DNA from: a gamma proteobacterium HIMB30
Lineage (GTDB): Bacteria > Pseudomonadota > Gammaproteobacteria > Pseudomonadales > Litorivicinaceae
Length of the DNA: 64,000 nt
Direction of reading: 5' to 3'
Assembly: GCA_000227525.2 (NCBI GenBank)
Contig: AGIG01000028.1
Span: 372,001-436,000 of the forward strand
Positions 25,424 to 35,855 of this stretch are shown piece after piece; position 1 is the first letter of the stretch, and each line of letters begins with the position of its first letter. The translations under genes and the position numbers were made by a program. Under the pieces are notes generated by a model. It had not been told where the DNA came from. It did not search any database and saw only the letters and a list, made by a program, of their open reading frames with translations.

Positions 25424-25552
25424 GCCCGAGTCTGTCTATAAATTGATCAATAAAAAAACGAGCAATCAGATCCAGCTCGAAAAGCGCTTTAAATCCACCG
25501 CATCTTTCGATAAACTTCGCGCCCCATAAAACGAACTGATAGGAAAAGAGTC

Positions 25553-25687
25553 ATGAAACGTACGTTTCAACCAAGCGTCCTCAAACGCGCTCGAAATCAT
25601 GGTTTCCGTGCACGCATGGCCACCAAGAGCGGTCGTCAAATCATCGCCCGTCGCCGCGCAAAAGGTCGCAAGCGCCTATCTGCTTAA
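25553..25687 (+). CDS. rpmH: Large ribosomal subunit protein bL34
   Basis: A 44-residue, very basic protein, [20 protein letters not shown] at the start and [12 protein letters not shown] at the end, matching bL34 in length and sequence. It is a late-assembling 50S protein. A GGAAAAGAG ribosome site precedes the ATG. It opens the rightward rpmH-rnpA-yidD-yidC-mnmE run, 12 bases before rnpA. The 16-base palindrome TGAAACGTACGTTTCA at 25554-25569 is in its first codons. Confidence 0.97.
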   Translation: MKRTFQPSVLKRARNHGFRARMATKSGRQIIARRRAKGRKRLSA

Positions 25688-25699
25688 ACGGATCGCACT

Positions 25700-26053
25700 A
25701 TGACGGTGACTTCACTACCGTCGCGAAGCGACTTTGATGCTGTCTTTTCAAGTCCCGATGCTAAAACCAGCACTCGGGATTTTTTGGTTTTAGCCAAGCG
25801 AAGCCAAGACCTTTGTGCCCATCGTGTTGGTTTTGTGACGTCAAAGAAAAAAATCCGACGTGCCGTTGATCGTAACCGTTTTCGCAGAGTCTTCCGAGAA
25901 TACCTGCGGACCAAATTTATTGCACCGACCAGCGATATCGTCGTTATTGCGCGGCAAGTTCCTCACTCCCTGCGCTCTCCACAGTTCAAAGACGAACTTC
26001 ACCATGCGCTCACAAAACTTTCTAAACGACTCGGAGCGATCGATGCGGGCTAA
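25700..26053 (+). CDS. rnpA: Ribonuclease P protein component
   Basis: This 117-residue basic protein assists the RNase P ribozyme in cutting tRNA 5' leaders. It has the RNR-type signature [22 protein letters not shown] near residue 50, plus [10 protein letters not shown] upstream and DIVVIARQ downstream in the order expected for RnpA. It overlaps the next gene, yidD, by 11 bases. The rpmH-rnpA pair is conserved across bacteria and normally co-transcribed. Confidence 0.95.
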   Translation: MTVTSLPSRSDFDAVFSSPDAKTSTRDFLVLAKRSQDLCAHRVGFVTSKKKIRRAVDRNRFRRVFREYLRTKFIAPTSDIVVIARQVPHSLRSPQFKDELHHALTKLSKRLGAIDAG

Positions 26054-26297
26054 TCGTCTGTTTAGCGCTTTGCCGATTGCGGTAATTCGTTTCTACCGGT
26101 ACTTTATTTCCCCATTAATTCCACCATCCTGTCGGTTTCAACCGACCTGCTCAGCCTATATGATAGAAGCGATTGAACGGAATGGTGCGATCAAAGGATT
26201 ATGGTTGGGAATAAAACGAATCAGCAAATGTCATCCCGGCCATCCTGGCGGGTATGATCCGGTCCCTGAACACAACGGAAAAACGAGACAACATTAA
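26043..26297 (+). CDS. yidD: Membrane protein insertion efficiency factor YidD
   Basis: This 84-residue protein has the YidD core: [25 protein letters not shown], then [23 protein letters not shown] and GGYDPVP, including its conserved Cys residues. It sits at the inner membrane face and helps YidC-dependent insertion. The ATG at 26043 starts [20 protein letters not shown], the usual short N-terminus, and overlaps rnpA by 11 bases. Its stop shares one base with the yidC ATG (TAATG). Confidence 0.94.
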   Translation: MRANRLFSALPIAVIRFYRYFISPLIPPSCRFQPTCSAYMIEAIERNGAIKGLWLGIKRISKCHPGHPGGYDPVPEHNGKTRQH

Positions 26298-27973
26298 TGG
26301 ATATTCAACGCACTGGCCTTCTCGCAATCCTAGGCATCTTAACGTACGTTCTCTTTCTCCAGTGGAACCGCTATACAGAAACGAATCAAGAAGTCACTCA
26401 GGTTGCAGCCATGCAACCATCGACTGTCTCACAATCAAAACCAATCAACGAGATCCCTTCAACCAACAGTCGCTTAGAAACGCCGATGGCACCGTCAAAG
26501 TCGACAACTGACGGTAATCATCTTTTGATCCGTACCCCGATCACCGACATCACGATCGATCTAACCGGTGGTGATATCATTCAAGTGCTACTCAAAGACT
26601 ACCCAGTGTCATTGAATGACCCTGATAATCCAATCGCATTACTTGATATGTCGAACCGGACGTATGTTGCTCAAAGTGGTCTTGTAGGAACTGATGGTCC
26701 AGATGCGGCATCAAGCGGACGACCTGTTTATCAGGCGGAACAAGACCAATATGTCGTTAATGCACCGACAGACATTTCCATTCAAACAACAACCCAATCA
26801 GGTTTGACGGTTACCAAAACTTTTTCGATCGATCCTAATCGTTACGATATTCAGGTGACCCACACCATTCAAAATACGTCTGATACCACCAAAACTGTTT
26901 CACCGTTTGTTCAGTTGAAGCGAGATAACTCAGCCGATCCTTCAATTCAAAACTCGATGGGAATGCAGGCGTTCTTAGGATATGCCTTACGAACAGCCGA
27001 AGAGCGATATCGCAAAGTATCATTCTCCGATTTTGAGACAGCAGCTGACGCTCGAAATCTCAATACGGAATTGAAAGGAGATTCAGTAACCGGAGGCTAT
27101 CTCGCGCTCTTGCAACATTACTTCACAAGCGCTTGGGTACCCAACGATAATCAAACTCATCTTTATTCTTTTCGGACGAATCAAGACGGCCATTTCATCG
27201 GTAGTATCATCAGCCCCGACATTGTGATCCCGGCTGGTGAAACTCAACAGACTACCGCAACGCTTTACGCTGGACCGAAAGATCAAGACACATTAGAACT
27301 GTTATCACCAGGCCTCGAGCTCGTGGTCGACTATGGGTGGCTCTGGTTCATTGCTCAACCGTTATTCTGGCTATTGAAATTCATTCAGACATATGTGGGT
27401 AACTGGGGCTTCGCAATTATCCTAGTGACCGTGGTTGTGAAAGCCGCTTTTTTCCAACTGTCTGCTGCAGCATACAAGTCGATGGCTAAAATGCGGAAAT
27501 TTACGCCAGAAATCACGCGCATGCGTGAACTATACGGTGACGATCGTCAGCGCATGTCGAAGGAAATGATGGATCTTTATAAGCGTGAAAAGATCAATCC
27601 TTTGGGCGGTTGCTTACCGATTCTTGTGCAAATGCCAGTATTTATCGCTTTGTATTGGGTACTTCTCGAGAGTGTTGAACTTCGCCAAGCACCGTTTATT
27701 CTGTACATCGAAGATCTCAGTGTTAAAGATCCTTATTTTATTCTGCCTCTATTAATGGGCGTTTCGATGTACATCCAAACATCACTCAATCCAACACCAC
27801 CAGATCCAATGCAGGCAAAAATCATGAAATACATGCCTGTCGCATTTACCGTCTTTTTCTTGTGGTTCCCGGCTGGACTCGTACTATATTGGGTTGTCAA
27901 CAATATCCTATCGATTGCTCAGCAATGGGTCATTACCAAATCCATCGAAAAAGCTGATCCCCAACACTCATGA
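26297..27973 (+). CDS. yidC: Membrane protein insertase YidC
   Basis: This 558-residue inner membrane insertase is close to the length of E. coli YidC (548). It starts [23 protein letters not shown] (first membrane segment), followed by a low-complexity linker. A large periplasmic beta domain spans roughly residues 75-330. The conserved core follows with WLLKFIQTYVGNWGFAIILVTVVVKAAFF, the Arg/Lys-rich cytoplasmic loop, NPLGGCLPILVQMPVFIALYWVL and a final helix pair. It works alone or with SecYEG on membrane proteins. It overlaps mnmE by four bases. Confidence 0.96.
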   Translation: MDIQRTGLLAILGILTYVLFLQWNRYTETNQEVTQVAAMQPSTVSQSKPINEIPSTNSRLETPMAPSKSTTDGNHLLIRTPITDITIDLTGGDIIQVLLKDYPVSLNDPDNPIALLDMSNRTYVAQSGLVGTDGPDAASSGRPVYQAEQDQYVVNAPTDISIQTTTQSGLTVTKTFSIDPNRYDIQVTHTIQNTSDTTKTVSPFVQLKRDNSADPSIQNSMGMQAFLGYALRTAEERYRKVSFSDFETAADARNLNTELKGDSVTGGYLALLQHYFTSAWVPNDNQTHLYSFRTNQDGHFIGSIISPDIVIPAGETQQTTATLYAGPKDQDTLELLSPGLELVVDYGWLWFIAQPLFWLLKFIQTYVGNWGFAIILVTVVVKAAFFQLSAAAYKSMAKMRKFTPEITRMRELYGDDRQRMSKEMMDLYKREKINPLGGCLPILVQMPVFIALYWVLLESVELRQAPFILYIEDLSVKDPYFILPLLMGVSMYIQTSLNPTPPDPMQAKIMKYMPVAFTVFFLWFPAGLVLYWVVNNILSIAQQWVITKSIEKADPQHS

Positions 27974-29313
27974 TCCGTTCTGATACGATCGTCGCATCGG
28001 CCACAGCACCTGGTCGTGGGGCGATCAGTATCATTCGAATTTCCGGCCCCCAAAGTGCACAGATCGCACAAACACTTAGCGGCAAAACTTTAAAACCACG
28101 AATAGCCACCTTTGGATCAATCATCTCCGGATCTGAAGTTATCGATACCGGTATTTGGATCTATTTTATCGGTCCACACAGCTTCACTGGCGAAGATACC
28201 ATTGAGTTTCAAGGACACGGCGGTCCTGTCGTCATCCAAACAATCCTGCGCTTAATAACACATCATGGGGCCCGCCTTGCCGAACCTGGTGAGTTCAGTC
28301 AACGCGCTTTCCTCAATGGGAAAATTGATTTAACTCAAGCAGAAGCGATCAGTGATTTAATCAATGCCTCATCGGTGTCTGCTGTGAAAGCAGCCAACAA
28401 TTCTTTACAAGGCCACTTCGCTGATCAGATCAATTCGGTTATTTCGGATCTCATTGGACTAAGAACACAAATTGAAGCACATATCGACTTTCCAGACGAA
28501 GATATTAATCCTCAAAGCATCAACACCTTTTCTCTGACCATCACCAACATCAAAACCCATATTAACAAGCTAATACAATCAGCAAATGAAGGCGCAAAAC
28601 TCAATCGGTCCGCTGAAATCGTGTTAATCGGTGAACCGAATGCTGGAAAAAGTTCATTACTCAACGCACTCGCCCAAGCACCTCTCGCCATCGTGACGGA
28701 TATCCCTGGGACAACCCGAGATTTAATTCGCCATGATTTGTTGATCGATGGGCTTGAAGTACGAATCACCGATACGGCTGGCATTCGTTCAACAACAGAT
28801 ATCATCGAAACCGAAGGGATCAATCGAGCTATCGAAGCATTACAAGGAGCAGACTTAGTGCTCTGCCTATTTGATGAACGCCATCAGCAAATCTCTGACG
28901 ACTCCGTTCAACATCTGATCGGAATGCTCTCAAATATTCCAGTTGGCTTGTTAAACACCAAAATCGACATAGATCGCAAACCCATCGACAACCAAACTCG
29001 TTACCCGCTACTCGAAGTTTCTGCAAAAACAGGTGAAGGCTTAGATGAGGTCAGAAATTGGTTGCTTGATCAACTCGACTTAACAACTCATTCAGAAACA
29101 CCGTTTTTAGCGAGACAACGTCATCTAGAACACCTGAAAAATGCAAATTTGCATATGAACGCAGCCGATCGTCATCACCTTGCAGTTGAAACAATCGATC
29201 TTGTTGCCGAAGACTTGCGGCTGGCGCAAAACGCGCTATCTGAAATTACTGGACGTTTCACTTCCGATGATCTCCTAACATCCATTTTTTCCACATTTTG
29301 TATCGGCAAATGA
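27970..29313 (+). CDS. mnmE: tRNA modification GTPase MnmE
   Basis: A 447-residue GTPase that, with MnmG, installs the cmnm5 group on U34 of certain tRNAs. The N-terminal folate-binding domain begins DTIVASATAPGRGAISIIRISG. The inserted G domain shows G1 GEPNAGKSSL near residue 221, DIPGTTRD, DTAG and NTKID. The C-terminal FCIGK with the essential Cys is intact. It is coupled to yidC by ATGA. Unusually AT-rich DNA follows before mnmG. Confidence 0.96.
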   Translation: MIRSDTIVASATAPGRGAISIIRISGPQSAQIAQTLSGKTLKPRIATFGSIISGSEVIDTGIWIYFIGPHSFTGEDTIEFQGHGGPVVIQTILRLITHHGARLAEPGEFSQRAFLNGKIDLTQAEAISDLINASSVSAVKAANNSLQGHFADQINSVISDLIGLRTQIEAHIDFPDEDINPQSINTFSLTITNIKTHINKLIQSANEGAKLNRSAEIVLIGEPNAGKSSLLNALAQAPLAIVTDIPGTTRDLIRHDLLIDGLEVRITDTAGIRSTTDIIETEGINRAIEALQGADLVLCLFDERHQQISDDSVQHLIGMLSNIPVGLLNTKIDIDRKPIDNQTRYPLLEVSAKTGEGLDEVRNWLLDQLDLTTHSETPFLARQRHLEHLKNANLHMNAADRHHLAVETIDLVAEDLRLAQNALSEITGRFTSDDLLTSIFSTFCIGK

Positions 29314-29554
29314 TGTGGATACCTAACTGCTTTGATGCTTGAAGAACTTATGGATAACGATGGTCTTGAATAAGTCAGCCTTTGATACACCTCTATTCAC
29401 ATCTTGTCCTAAACGCTCAGATGTTCATATACACAGGATTAAAGGTTCATTAAATAATTGATAAAACGATTAAAAAATGTCTTTTCCACAAATCCAAACA
29501 TCCGTAATATAAATAACTTCAACAATACTTTTCTTTAAATATTCTTTTATATAT
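29314..29554. other. AT-rich mnmE-mnmG gap with degenerate DnaA boxes
   Basis: These 241 bases have no gene. They contain sequences one base off the DnaA box: 29314-29322 (minus), 29349-29357 (minus), 29427-29435 (plus) and 29482-29490 (plus), with another just inside mnmE at 29287-29295. The last 25 bases are almost pure A/T. The gap upstream of mnmG (gidA) is the E. coli oriC position. I see no perfect box, so this is a secondary origin candidate or a relic. Confidence 0.45.
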
Positions 29555-31441
29555 ATGGATTACACACGTTTATATGACGTCATCGTAGTTGGCGGTGGTC
29601 ATGCAGGTACAGAGGCTGCTCATGCTGCTGCTCGCATGGGTTGTGACACATTGCTTGTAACTCATTCCATCGAAACCCTGGGGCAAATGTCTTGCAATCC
29701 AGCAATTGGTGGAATCGGTAAAAGTCATCTTGTCAGAGAAATTGATGCTTGTGACGGACTCATGGCAAAAGTCACAGACCGAGCTGGTATTCAATTTCGT
29801 GTATTAAATCAAAGAAAAGGTCCCGCGGTTCGGGCGACACGTGCCCAAGCCGACCGCGTACTCTATCGTCAATACATGCGATCCGCGCTTGAAAACACAG
29901 CGAATTTAACGATTTTTCAACAACCTGTATCTGATCTCTTAATTGATAATGATCAAGTCACTGGTGTTGTTTTAGGTATGGGGCTTAAGCTCCATTCCAA
30001 AACGGTCGTTATTACAGTTGGGACATTCTTAGCTGGTCAGATTCATATTGGGATGAATCAACAATCTGGTGGACGTGCTGGTGATCCAGCATCGAATGAT
30101 TTAGCAAATTGTTTACGTGATCGACCATTTCGTATCGCACGTTTGAAAACTGGGACACCACCACGAATCGATTCCCGTTCTGTTGATTATAAAAATCTTG
30201 ATGAACAACCAGGCGACTCACCGATCCCTTATCTATCAATGATGAGTACAGGAGATGAGCATCCTCGGCAAATCCCGTGTTATTTATCCAGAACGACTGA
30301 AAAAACACGCGATATTATTTTAGAAAACTTACATCTTAGTCCAATGTATTCTGGTGTCATCGAAGGTGTTGGACCACGTTATTGTCCTTCTATTGAAGAT
30401 AAAATAGTGCGCTTCGCTGACAAGCCTACACATCAGGTTTTTCTAGAACCTGAGGGATTAACATCTAATGAGTTATATCCAAATGGTGTCAGTACATCGC
30501 TGCCTTATGAAGTTCAATTGGATATTGTGCGTTCGATGGAAGGTTGTGCTGACGCAATCATTACCCGCCCAGGTTATGCAATTGAATACGATTTCTTTGA
30601 TCCACGTGATTTGAATTCAACGTTAGAGAGTAAACTTGTAACAAACCTCTATTTTGCTGGCCAAATCAACGGGACAACTGGTTACGAAGAGGCGGGTGCA
30701 CAGGGTTTGTTGGCTGGAGCGAATGCTGCATTGAGAGCACAAGATCGCGAGTCATGGACTGTCGGACGTGATGAGGGTTATTTGGGTGTAATGGTCGATG
30801 ATCTGATCACGTTGGGAACCCAAGAGCCTTATCGAATGTTCACATCACGCGCTGAATACCGATTGGCTTTACGCGAGGATAACGCGGACACTCGGTTAAC
30901 AGAGAAAGCACGTATGTTGGGTCTTGTTGGGGAAGAATTATGGCAGAAATTCAATGATCGACAGGAACAGATAATTAAGGAATTGAGTCGATTGAAGTCA
31001 ATCTGGGTTCGACCATCAGATCCATGTACAGACAATCTTAACCGTGTGTTAACCGCTCCTTTGTCGAAAGAATCAACAGCACACGATTTGCTGAAACGCC
31101 CAGAAATTCACTATCAAGATTTAGTCGAGTTAGCTGATATTGAGTGTCATCGCGATCCATCAATCTCATCACAAGTTGAAATTTTAGTGAAATATTCTGG
31201 TTACATCGATCGTCAAACAGATGAGATTAAGAAATTAAAAAAGAATGAACAGGTTCGCTTACCGATAGACATCGATTACTCGAATATTGTTGGTTTATCG
31301 AATGAAGTGAAGCAAAAGTTACTCGATCACCGGCCGGAAACAATTGCGCAGGCTTCAAGGATTTCAGGTGTGACACCTGCAGCTATCAGTTTGTTATTGG
31401 TGCATCTGAAAAAACTTGAATTGACCCACCTGGCAAGTTGA
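29555..31441 (+). CDS. mnmG: tRNA uridine-5-carboxymethylaminomethyl modification enzyme MnmG
   Basis: This 628-residue FAD protein partners with MnmE. It begins [23 protein letters not shown] (FAD dinucleotide site). [23 protein letters not shown] and the later [14 protein letters not shown] hold the two conserved Cys residues. [22 protein letters not shown] and [16 protein letters not shown] are also present. The ATG is preceded by a tract that is nearly all A/T, without a recognisable ribosome site. The gene is visibly AT-richer than the atp operon. rsmG follows with a one-base overlap. Confidence 0.97.
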   Translation: MDYTRLYDVIVVGGGHAGTEAAHAAARMGCDTLLVTHSIETLGQMSCNPAIGGIGKSHLVREIDACDGLMAKVTDRAGIQFRVLNQRKGPAVRATRAQADRVLYRQYMRSALENTANLTIFQQPVSDLLIDNDQVTGVVLGMGLKLHSKTVVITVGTFLAGQIHIGMNQQSGGRAGDPASNDLANCLRDRPFRIARLKTGTPPRIDSRSVDYKNLDEQPGDSPIPYLSMMSTGDEHPRQIPCYLSRTTEKTRDIILENLHLSPMYSGVIEGVGPRYCPSIEDKIVRFADKPTHQVFLEPEGLTSNELYPNGVSTSLPYEVQLDIVRSMEGCADAIITRPGYAIEYDFFDPRDLNSTLESKLVTNLYFAGQINGTTGYEEAGAQGLLAGANAALRAQDRESWTVGRDEGYLGVMVDDLITLGTQEPYRMFTSRAEYRLALREDNADTRLTEKARMLGLVGEELWQKFNDRQEQIIKELSRLKSIWVRPSDPCTDNLNRVLTAPLSKESTAHDLLKRPEIHYQDLVELADIECHRDPSISSQVEILVKYSGYIDRQTDEIKKLKKNEQVRLPIDIDYSNIVGLSNEVKQKLLDHRPETIAQASRISGVTPAAISLLLVHLKKLELTHLAS

Positions 31442-32061
31442 TGCACTTAGTTGATGGCTTAAACCACCTTGGATTGGCATATTCAAAGAACCAATTAGTT
31501 TGTTTACAGACAATTCTGCATGAGCACTTAAAGTGGAATAAGGTCCATAACATCAGTGCACATCGAGATGAAAGAAGTGTTCTCATCTATCAAATTCTCG
31601 ATTCATTAACGCCACATGATTTTATTCGCCAGGGAAGACTGCTTGACGTAGGATCTGGCCCTGGTTTTCCAGGATTACCGCTCGCATTATTTTTTCCGAA
31701 TACACATGTAACGATCGTGGATTCAAATGATAAAAAGCTCGCTTTTTCTAGACATATCAAAGCACTATGCAACATCGATAATTTACAAATTGTGCATAAA
31801 CGTATTGAAGAGTTACCAACAACCCAACAGTTTGATCAAATAATCAGCAGAGCTTTTACGCATCTCAATGGTATGATCGAAAGCACGCTCGCTTTTCTAG
31901 AGCCTGATGGAGAGATCTTGGCAATGAAAGGCGCACAAGCGGAGCGTGAAATAGTTGACGCACAATCGACACATGGCAATTATATGATTCGATTACACAA
32001 ATTGCCTCATATTGTTGATGAACAGCGGATGTTGGTAGTAGTCAAACAGAGATTAGAATGA
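31441..32061 (+). CDS. rsmG: 16S rRNA (guanine527-N7)-methyltransferase
   Basis: This 206-residue SAM enzyme (GidB) methylates G527 of 16S rRNA. The N-terminal WNKVHNISAHRDERSVLIYQILDSL matches the family's substrate region. SAM motif I is LLDVGSGPGFPGLPLAL near residue 68, VDSNDKKLAFSRH follows, and ISRAFTHL is present. I chose the ATG at 31441, which overlaps the mnmG stop by one base; a TTG one codon earlier is possible. parA starts inside its stop (ATGA). Confidence 0.95.
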   Translation: MHLVDGLNHLGLAYSKNQLVCLQTILHEHLKWNKVHNISAHRDERSVLIYQILDSLTPHDFIRQGRLLDVGSGPGFPGLPLALFFPNTHVTIVDSNDKKLAFSRHIKALCNIDNLQIVHKRIEELPTTQQFDQIISRAFTHLNGMIESTLAFLEPDGEILAMKGAQAEREIVDAQSTHGNYMIRLHKLPHIVDEQRMLVVVKQRLE

Positions 32062-32837
32062 CCCGAATTATTGCGATAACAAACCAAAAAGGCGGTGTTG
32101 GAAAGACAACCACATGCGTAAATTTGGGCGCCACACTCAGTGAGATGGGTTACCAAGTACTGGTTATCGATTTTGATCCCCAAGGGAATGCGACTTCCGG
32201 ATCAGGAGTTTTAAAAAATACCATTGAGCATGATGTGCGCGGTTTACTACTTGGTGAATCGACTTTTCGAGAAACTTGTATTCTTGGGACGGAGGCTGGA
32301 TATGACTTGTTACCATCAGACATTCAGCTTACCGAAGCGGAAGTTGGCTTAATTGGTCAACCAAGGGCTCAATTTCGATTAAAAGACGTCCTTGTTGAAC
32401 AGGCGGATAGTTATGATTTCGTGCTTATTGATTGTCCGCCGGCATTAAGCATGTTGACAATCAATGGTCTGATTACAGCTGACGGCGTCATCATACCGGT
32501 GCAATGCGAGTTCTTTGCGCTCGAGGGAATTGCTGCCTTGATTGAGACAATCGATCAAGTGCGGGGCAGTCATAATTCAGATTTGGTAATCGATGGCGTT
32601 CTTCGGACTATGTACGACCCGCGGACCAGCCTGACCCGACAAGTGTCTCAGCAACTTGAACAATTTTTTGGCGATCGGGTTTTTAAGACAGTGATTCCCA
32701 GAAATGTTCGGTTGGCAGAGGCACCGAGCCATGGGTTACCAGTATTACGGTATGATCGATTATCAAAAGGTGCTTTGTCATACTTAGCTTTGGCTTCTGA
32801 ATTACGTAAACGACTTAAATTGAAAAAAGCAGCATGA
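32058..32837 (+). CDS. parA: Chromosome partitioning ATPase ParA (Soj)
   Basis: This 259-residue deviant Walker-type ATPase forms DNA-bound gradients that move ParB-parS complexes. The deviant Walker A is KGGVGKTTTCVNL (residue 11 on), followed by VLVIDFDPQGNATSG and YDFVLIDCPPAL. PRNVRLAEAPSHGLPVL is the usual C-terminal motif of chromosomal Soj. It has no N-terminal DNA-binding domain, as expected for the chromosomal type. It overlaps rsmG and parB by four bases each. Confidence 0.97.
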   Translation: MTRIIAITNQKGGVGKTTTCVNLGATLSEMGYQVLVIDFDPQGNATSGSGVLKNTIEHDVRGLLLGESTFRETCILGTEAGYDLLPSDIQLTEAEVGLIGQPRAQFRLKDVLVEQADSYDFVLIDCPPALSMLTINGLITADGVIIPVQCEFFALEGIAALIETIDQVRGSHNSDLVIDGVLRTMYDPRTSLTRQVSQQLEQFFGDRVFKTVIPRNVRLAEAPSHGLPVLRYDRLSKGALSYLALASELRKRLKLKKAA

Positions 32838-33733
32838 CCCAAAAAAAACGCGGACTTGGTTTTAATCCTCTTCTAGGTCTCGACCAATCAACGGTGGATG
32901 CCGTTCTTAATACAGGCCAGTCGTCGCAAGAATTCACACATCCTAAAGAGACAACAGGGTTGATTCAGCTAGCTGTTGAAACAATCGTTCCGAATCCATT
33001 TCAGCCACGAACACGTTTTAATGAACTCGAATTAGACGAACTGTCGGATTCCATTCGCCAACATGGCGTAATGCAACCAATTGTTGTCCGTCAGACGGAG
33101 CGAGGTTTTGAGCTCATTGCAGGTGAGCGTCGTTGGCGAGCGAGTCAACGGGCGGGACTCAGTGATTTGCCTGCAATCGTGCGAGATCTTGATGATCAGC
33201 AAGTCGCTGCATTAGCACTGATTGAAAATATTCAAAGAGAACAACTCACAGCGATTGAACAAGCCCGAGCGTTGGCTCGTATGCGCGATGAATTTTCAAT
33301 GGATCAAACCGCGTTAGCCGCAATGATCTCATCGAGTCGATCAAATGTGGCCAATCTACTACGGCTGTTGAATTTAGCGACAAGTGTTCAGGCGATGCTT
33401 GAAACTGGAAGCCTAGAAATGGGGCATGCGCGAGCGCTGCTACCACTTCCTGAAAACATGCAACAGAAAACGGCAGAGGATGTCGTTCGATCACAACTTT
33501 CAGTAAGACAGACTGAAACCCTAGTTAAGCGTCTATTGTCCGATGACACGACGCCATCAAAAACTGATGAGAAAGACCCGGATGTCAGTCGGTTGGAAAG
33601 TAAGCTTTCCGATCGCCTTGGTGCGACTGTTCGAATCAAAGCGAAAAGTGGCGGGAAGGGGCATATCGTAATTGAGTACGGTTCCCTAGATATCCTGGAC
33701 GGTATCGTTGCGCGCCTAAAAGCCAAAGACTAG
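32834..33733 (+). CDS. parB: Chromosome partitioning protein ParB (Spo0J)
   Basis: This 299-residue CTP-dependent DNA clamp loads at parS and spreads. After a basic start MTQKKRGLGFNPLLG comes the ParB/Srx N-domain with NPFQPRTRF, ELIAGERRWRASQRAG (CTP-binding GERRWR) and LIENIQREQLTAIEQA. The helix-turn-helix DQTALAAMISSSRSNVANLLRLLNL is near residue 160, and a C-terminal dimerisation domain ends the protein. Its likely targets are the parS sites at 18471, 19137 and 21656. Confidence 0.97.
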   Translation: MTQKKRGLGFNPLLGLDQSTVDAVLNTGQSSQEFTHPKETTGLIQLAVETIVPNPFQPRTRFNELELDELSDSIRQHGVMQPIVVRQTERGFELIAGERRWRASQRAGLSDLPAIVRDLDDQQVAALALIENIQREQLTAIEQARALARMRDEFSMDQTALAAMISSSRSNVANLLRLLNLATSVQAMLETGSLEMGHARALLPLPENMQQKTAEDVVRSQLSVRQTETLVKRLLSDDTTPSKTDEKDPDVSRLESKLSDRLGATVRIKAKSGGKGHIVIEYGSLDILDGIVARLKAKD

Positions 33734-33769
33734 AATACACGACCTTCGACGTAGTTTTGATGATTGTCA

Positions 33770-33798
33770 TTGATCCGACACATTGGACTGCATATACT
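33770..33798 (+). promoter_or_regulatory. Candidate sigma-70 promoter of the atp operon
   Basis: TTGATC at 33770-33775 and TATACT at 33793-33798 are separated by exactly 17 bases. The pair lies in the 79-base gap after parB. The predicted transcription start near 33805 leaves a very short leader before the atpI ATG. Confidence 0.5.
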
Positions 33799-33812
33799 CC
33801 CGCGACAAATGG

Positions 33813-34193
33813 ATGGCGATCAGCTTGAAAACCCACCCAGTGGTGATCGTTTTTTTGATACAAACCGCGTTGACGGCGGGCAGTTCGGCCATCGCTTATA
33901 TAGTTTTTAGCCCGTTACATGCAGTGAGTGTTGTAGTGGGTGGAGGTGTTGCGATCATGCCACAAAGCCTTTTTGGCTTTTGGGTATTTCGGCAACGCGG
34001 AGCCCGCAATGCGCGGGCAATAGCCAGGAACCTATTTGTAGGTGAAGGGCTTAAGTTAAGTATCACTGCGGCACTTTTTGCGATCGTTTGGCTGAATGCC
34101 GAATCATTACAAGCAGCTGCAGTATTTGCTGGGTTCGTAATAACGGTCTTGGCTGGGCAATTGAGTCTTCCATTGATCTTGAAAGGAAGATGA
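33813..34193 (+). CDS. atpI: ATP synthase protein I
   Basis: This 126-residue membrane protein has about four hydrophobic segments (VVIVFLIQTALTAGSSAIAYIVF; AVSVVVGGGVAIMPQSLFGFWVF; and two near the C-terminus). Its position directly before atpB and the AIMPQSLFGFWVFR motif identify it as AtpI, which aids c-ring assembly and is not part of the finished enzyme. The ATG at 33813 has no good ribosome site. The upstream TTG at 33783 lies in the predicted promoter, so I rejected it. Confidence 0.85.
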   Translation: MAISLKTHPVVIVFLIQTALTAGSSAIAYIVFSPLHAVSVVVGGGVAIMPQSLFGFWVFRQRGARNARAIARNLFVGEGLKLSITAALFAIVWLNAESLQAAAVFAGFVITVLAGQLSLPLILKGR

Positions 34194-34202
34194 ATACATT
34201 GA

Positions 34203-35036
<834 letters not shown>

Positions 35037-35054
35037 AACAAAAATTTAATTTAA

Positions 35055-35327
<273 letters not shown>

Positions 35328-35373
35328 GACGTCCCGATCCTTTGGATGATTTAACCGACCGCGAGGTGTAATT

Positions 35374-35844
35374 GTGAATTTAAACCTGACCCTTATTGGG
35401 CAGCTCATCGCTTTTACGATCTTTGTCATCTTCTGCATGAAGTATGTTTGGCCACCAATCGCCGGGGCCCTGGCAGAGCGCCAGAAAAAGATCGCCGAAG
35501 GCCTCGATGCTGCTGACAAAGCGGCTCGTGATCTTGAAAGCGCAAAATCTCAGATCGAAGAGGAACTGAAGCAAGCGCGAACTCAAGTCACTGAGCTGTT
35601 AGAGCAGGCGAATAAGAGATCGTCACAGATCGTTGAAGAGGCACAAGATAAAGCGCGAGCTGAAGCCGAGAAAATTATGGCGTCAGCTCAAGCCCAAATT
35701 GCTCAAGATGCAGCTCAAGCACGCGAATCACTGCGCGCTGACGTTGCTAAGCTAGCTGTTGTTGGTGCAGAGCGTGTGCTTGGTGCGACTGTCGATCAGG
35801 CTGCACATAAAAAGCTGTTAGCCGAGTTGGCTGAAGAGCTGTAA
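35374..35844 (+). CDS. atpF: ATP synthase F0 subunit b
   Basis: A 156-residue subunit, the same length as E. coli b. One N-terminal membrane segment ([22 protein letters not shown]) is followed by a long charged, alanine-rich helix from about residue 35 to the end, which forms the right-handed coiled-coil stator stalk. The start is GTG at 35374 after GAGGTG. atpH starts 11 bases after its stop. Confidence 0.96.
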   Translation: MNLNLTLIGQLIAFTIFVIFCMKYVWPPIAGALAERQKKIAEGLDAADKAARDLESAKSQIEEELKQARTQVTELLEQANKRSSQIVEEAQDKARAEAEKIMASAQAQIAQDAAQARESLRADVAKLAVVGAERVLGATVDQAAHKKLLAELAEEL

Positions 35845-35855
35845 GGAGGCGACCG

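Larger units (their letters stand above)
25216..25552. other. oriC: Candidate oriC / dnaA-rpmH intergenic region
   Basis: This is the only stretch longer than 300 bases without a gene. It holds three perfect TTATNCACA DnaA boxes (25244-25252 plus, 25338-25346 minus, 25415-25423 plus) and AT-rich tracts, notably 25287-25332 and 25373-25418. Gene direction flips exactly here: dnaA to gyrB run left, and rpmH onward runs right. The same gap is oriC in Pseudomonas. The competing mnmE-mnmG gap has only degenerate boxes. I place the origin here by inference; GC-skew inversion was not computed. Confidence 0.7.

Noticed and set aside
25554-25569. TGAAACGTACGTTTCA, a perfect palindrome at the start of rpmH, first taken for a parS variant
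   Set aside because: The half-sites and centre differ from TGTTTCACGTGAAACA, and the bases encode the invariant MKRTFQ of bL34, which explains the sequence.
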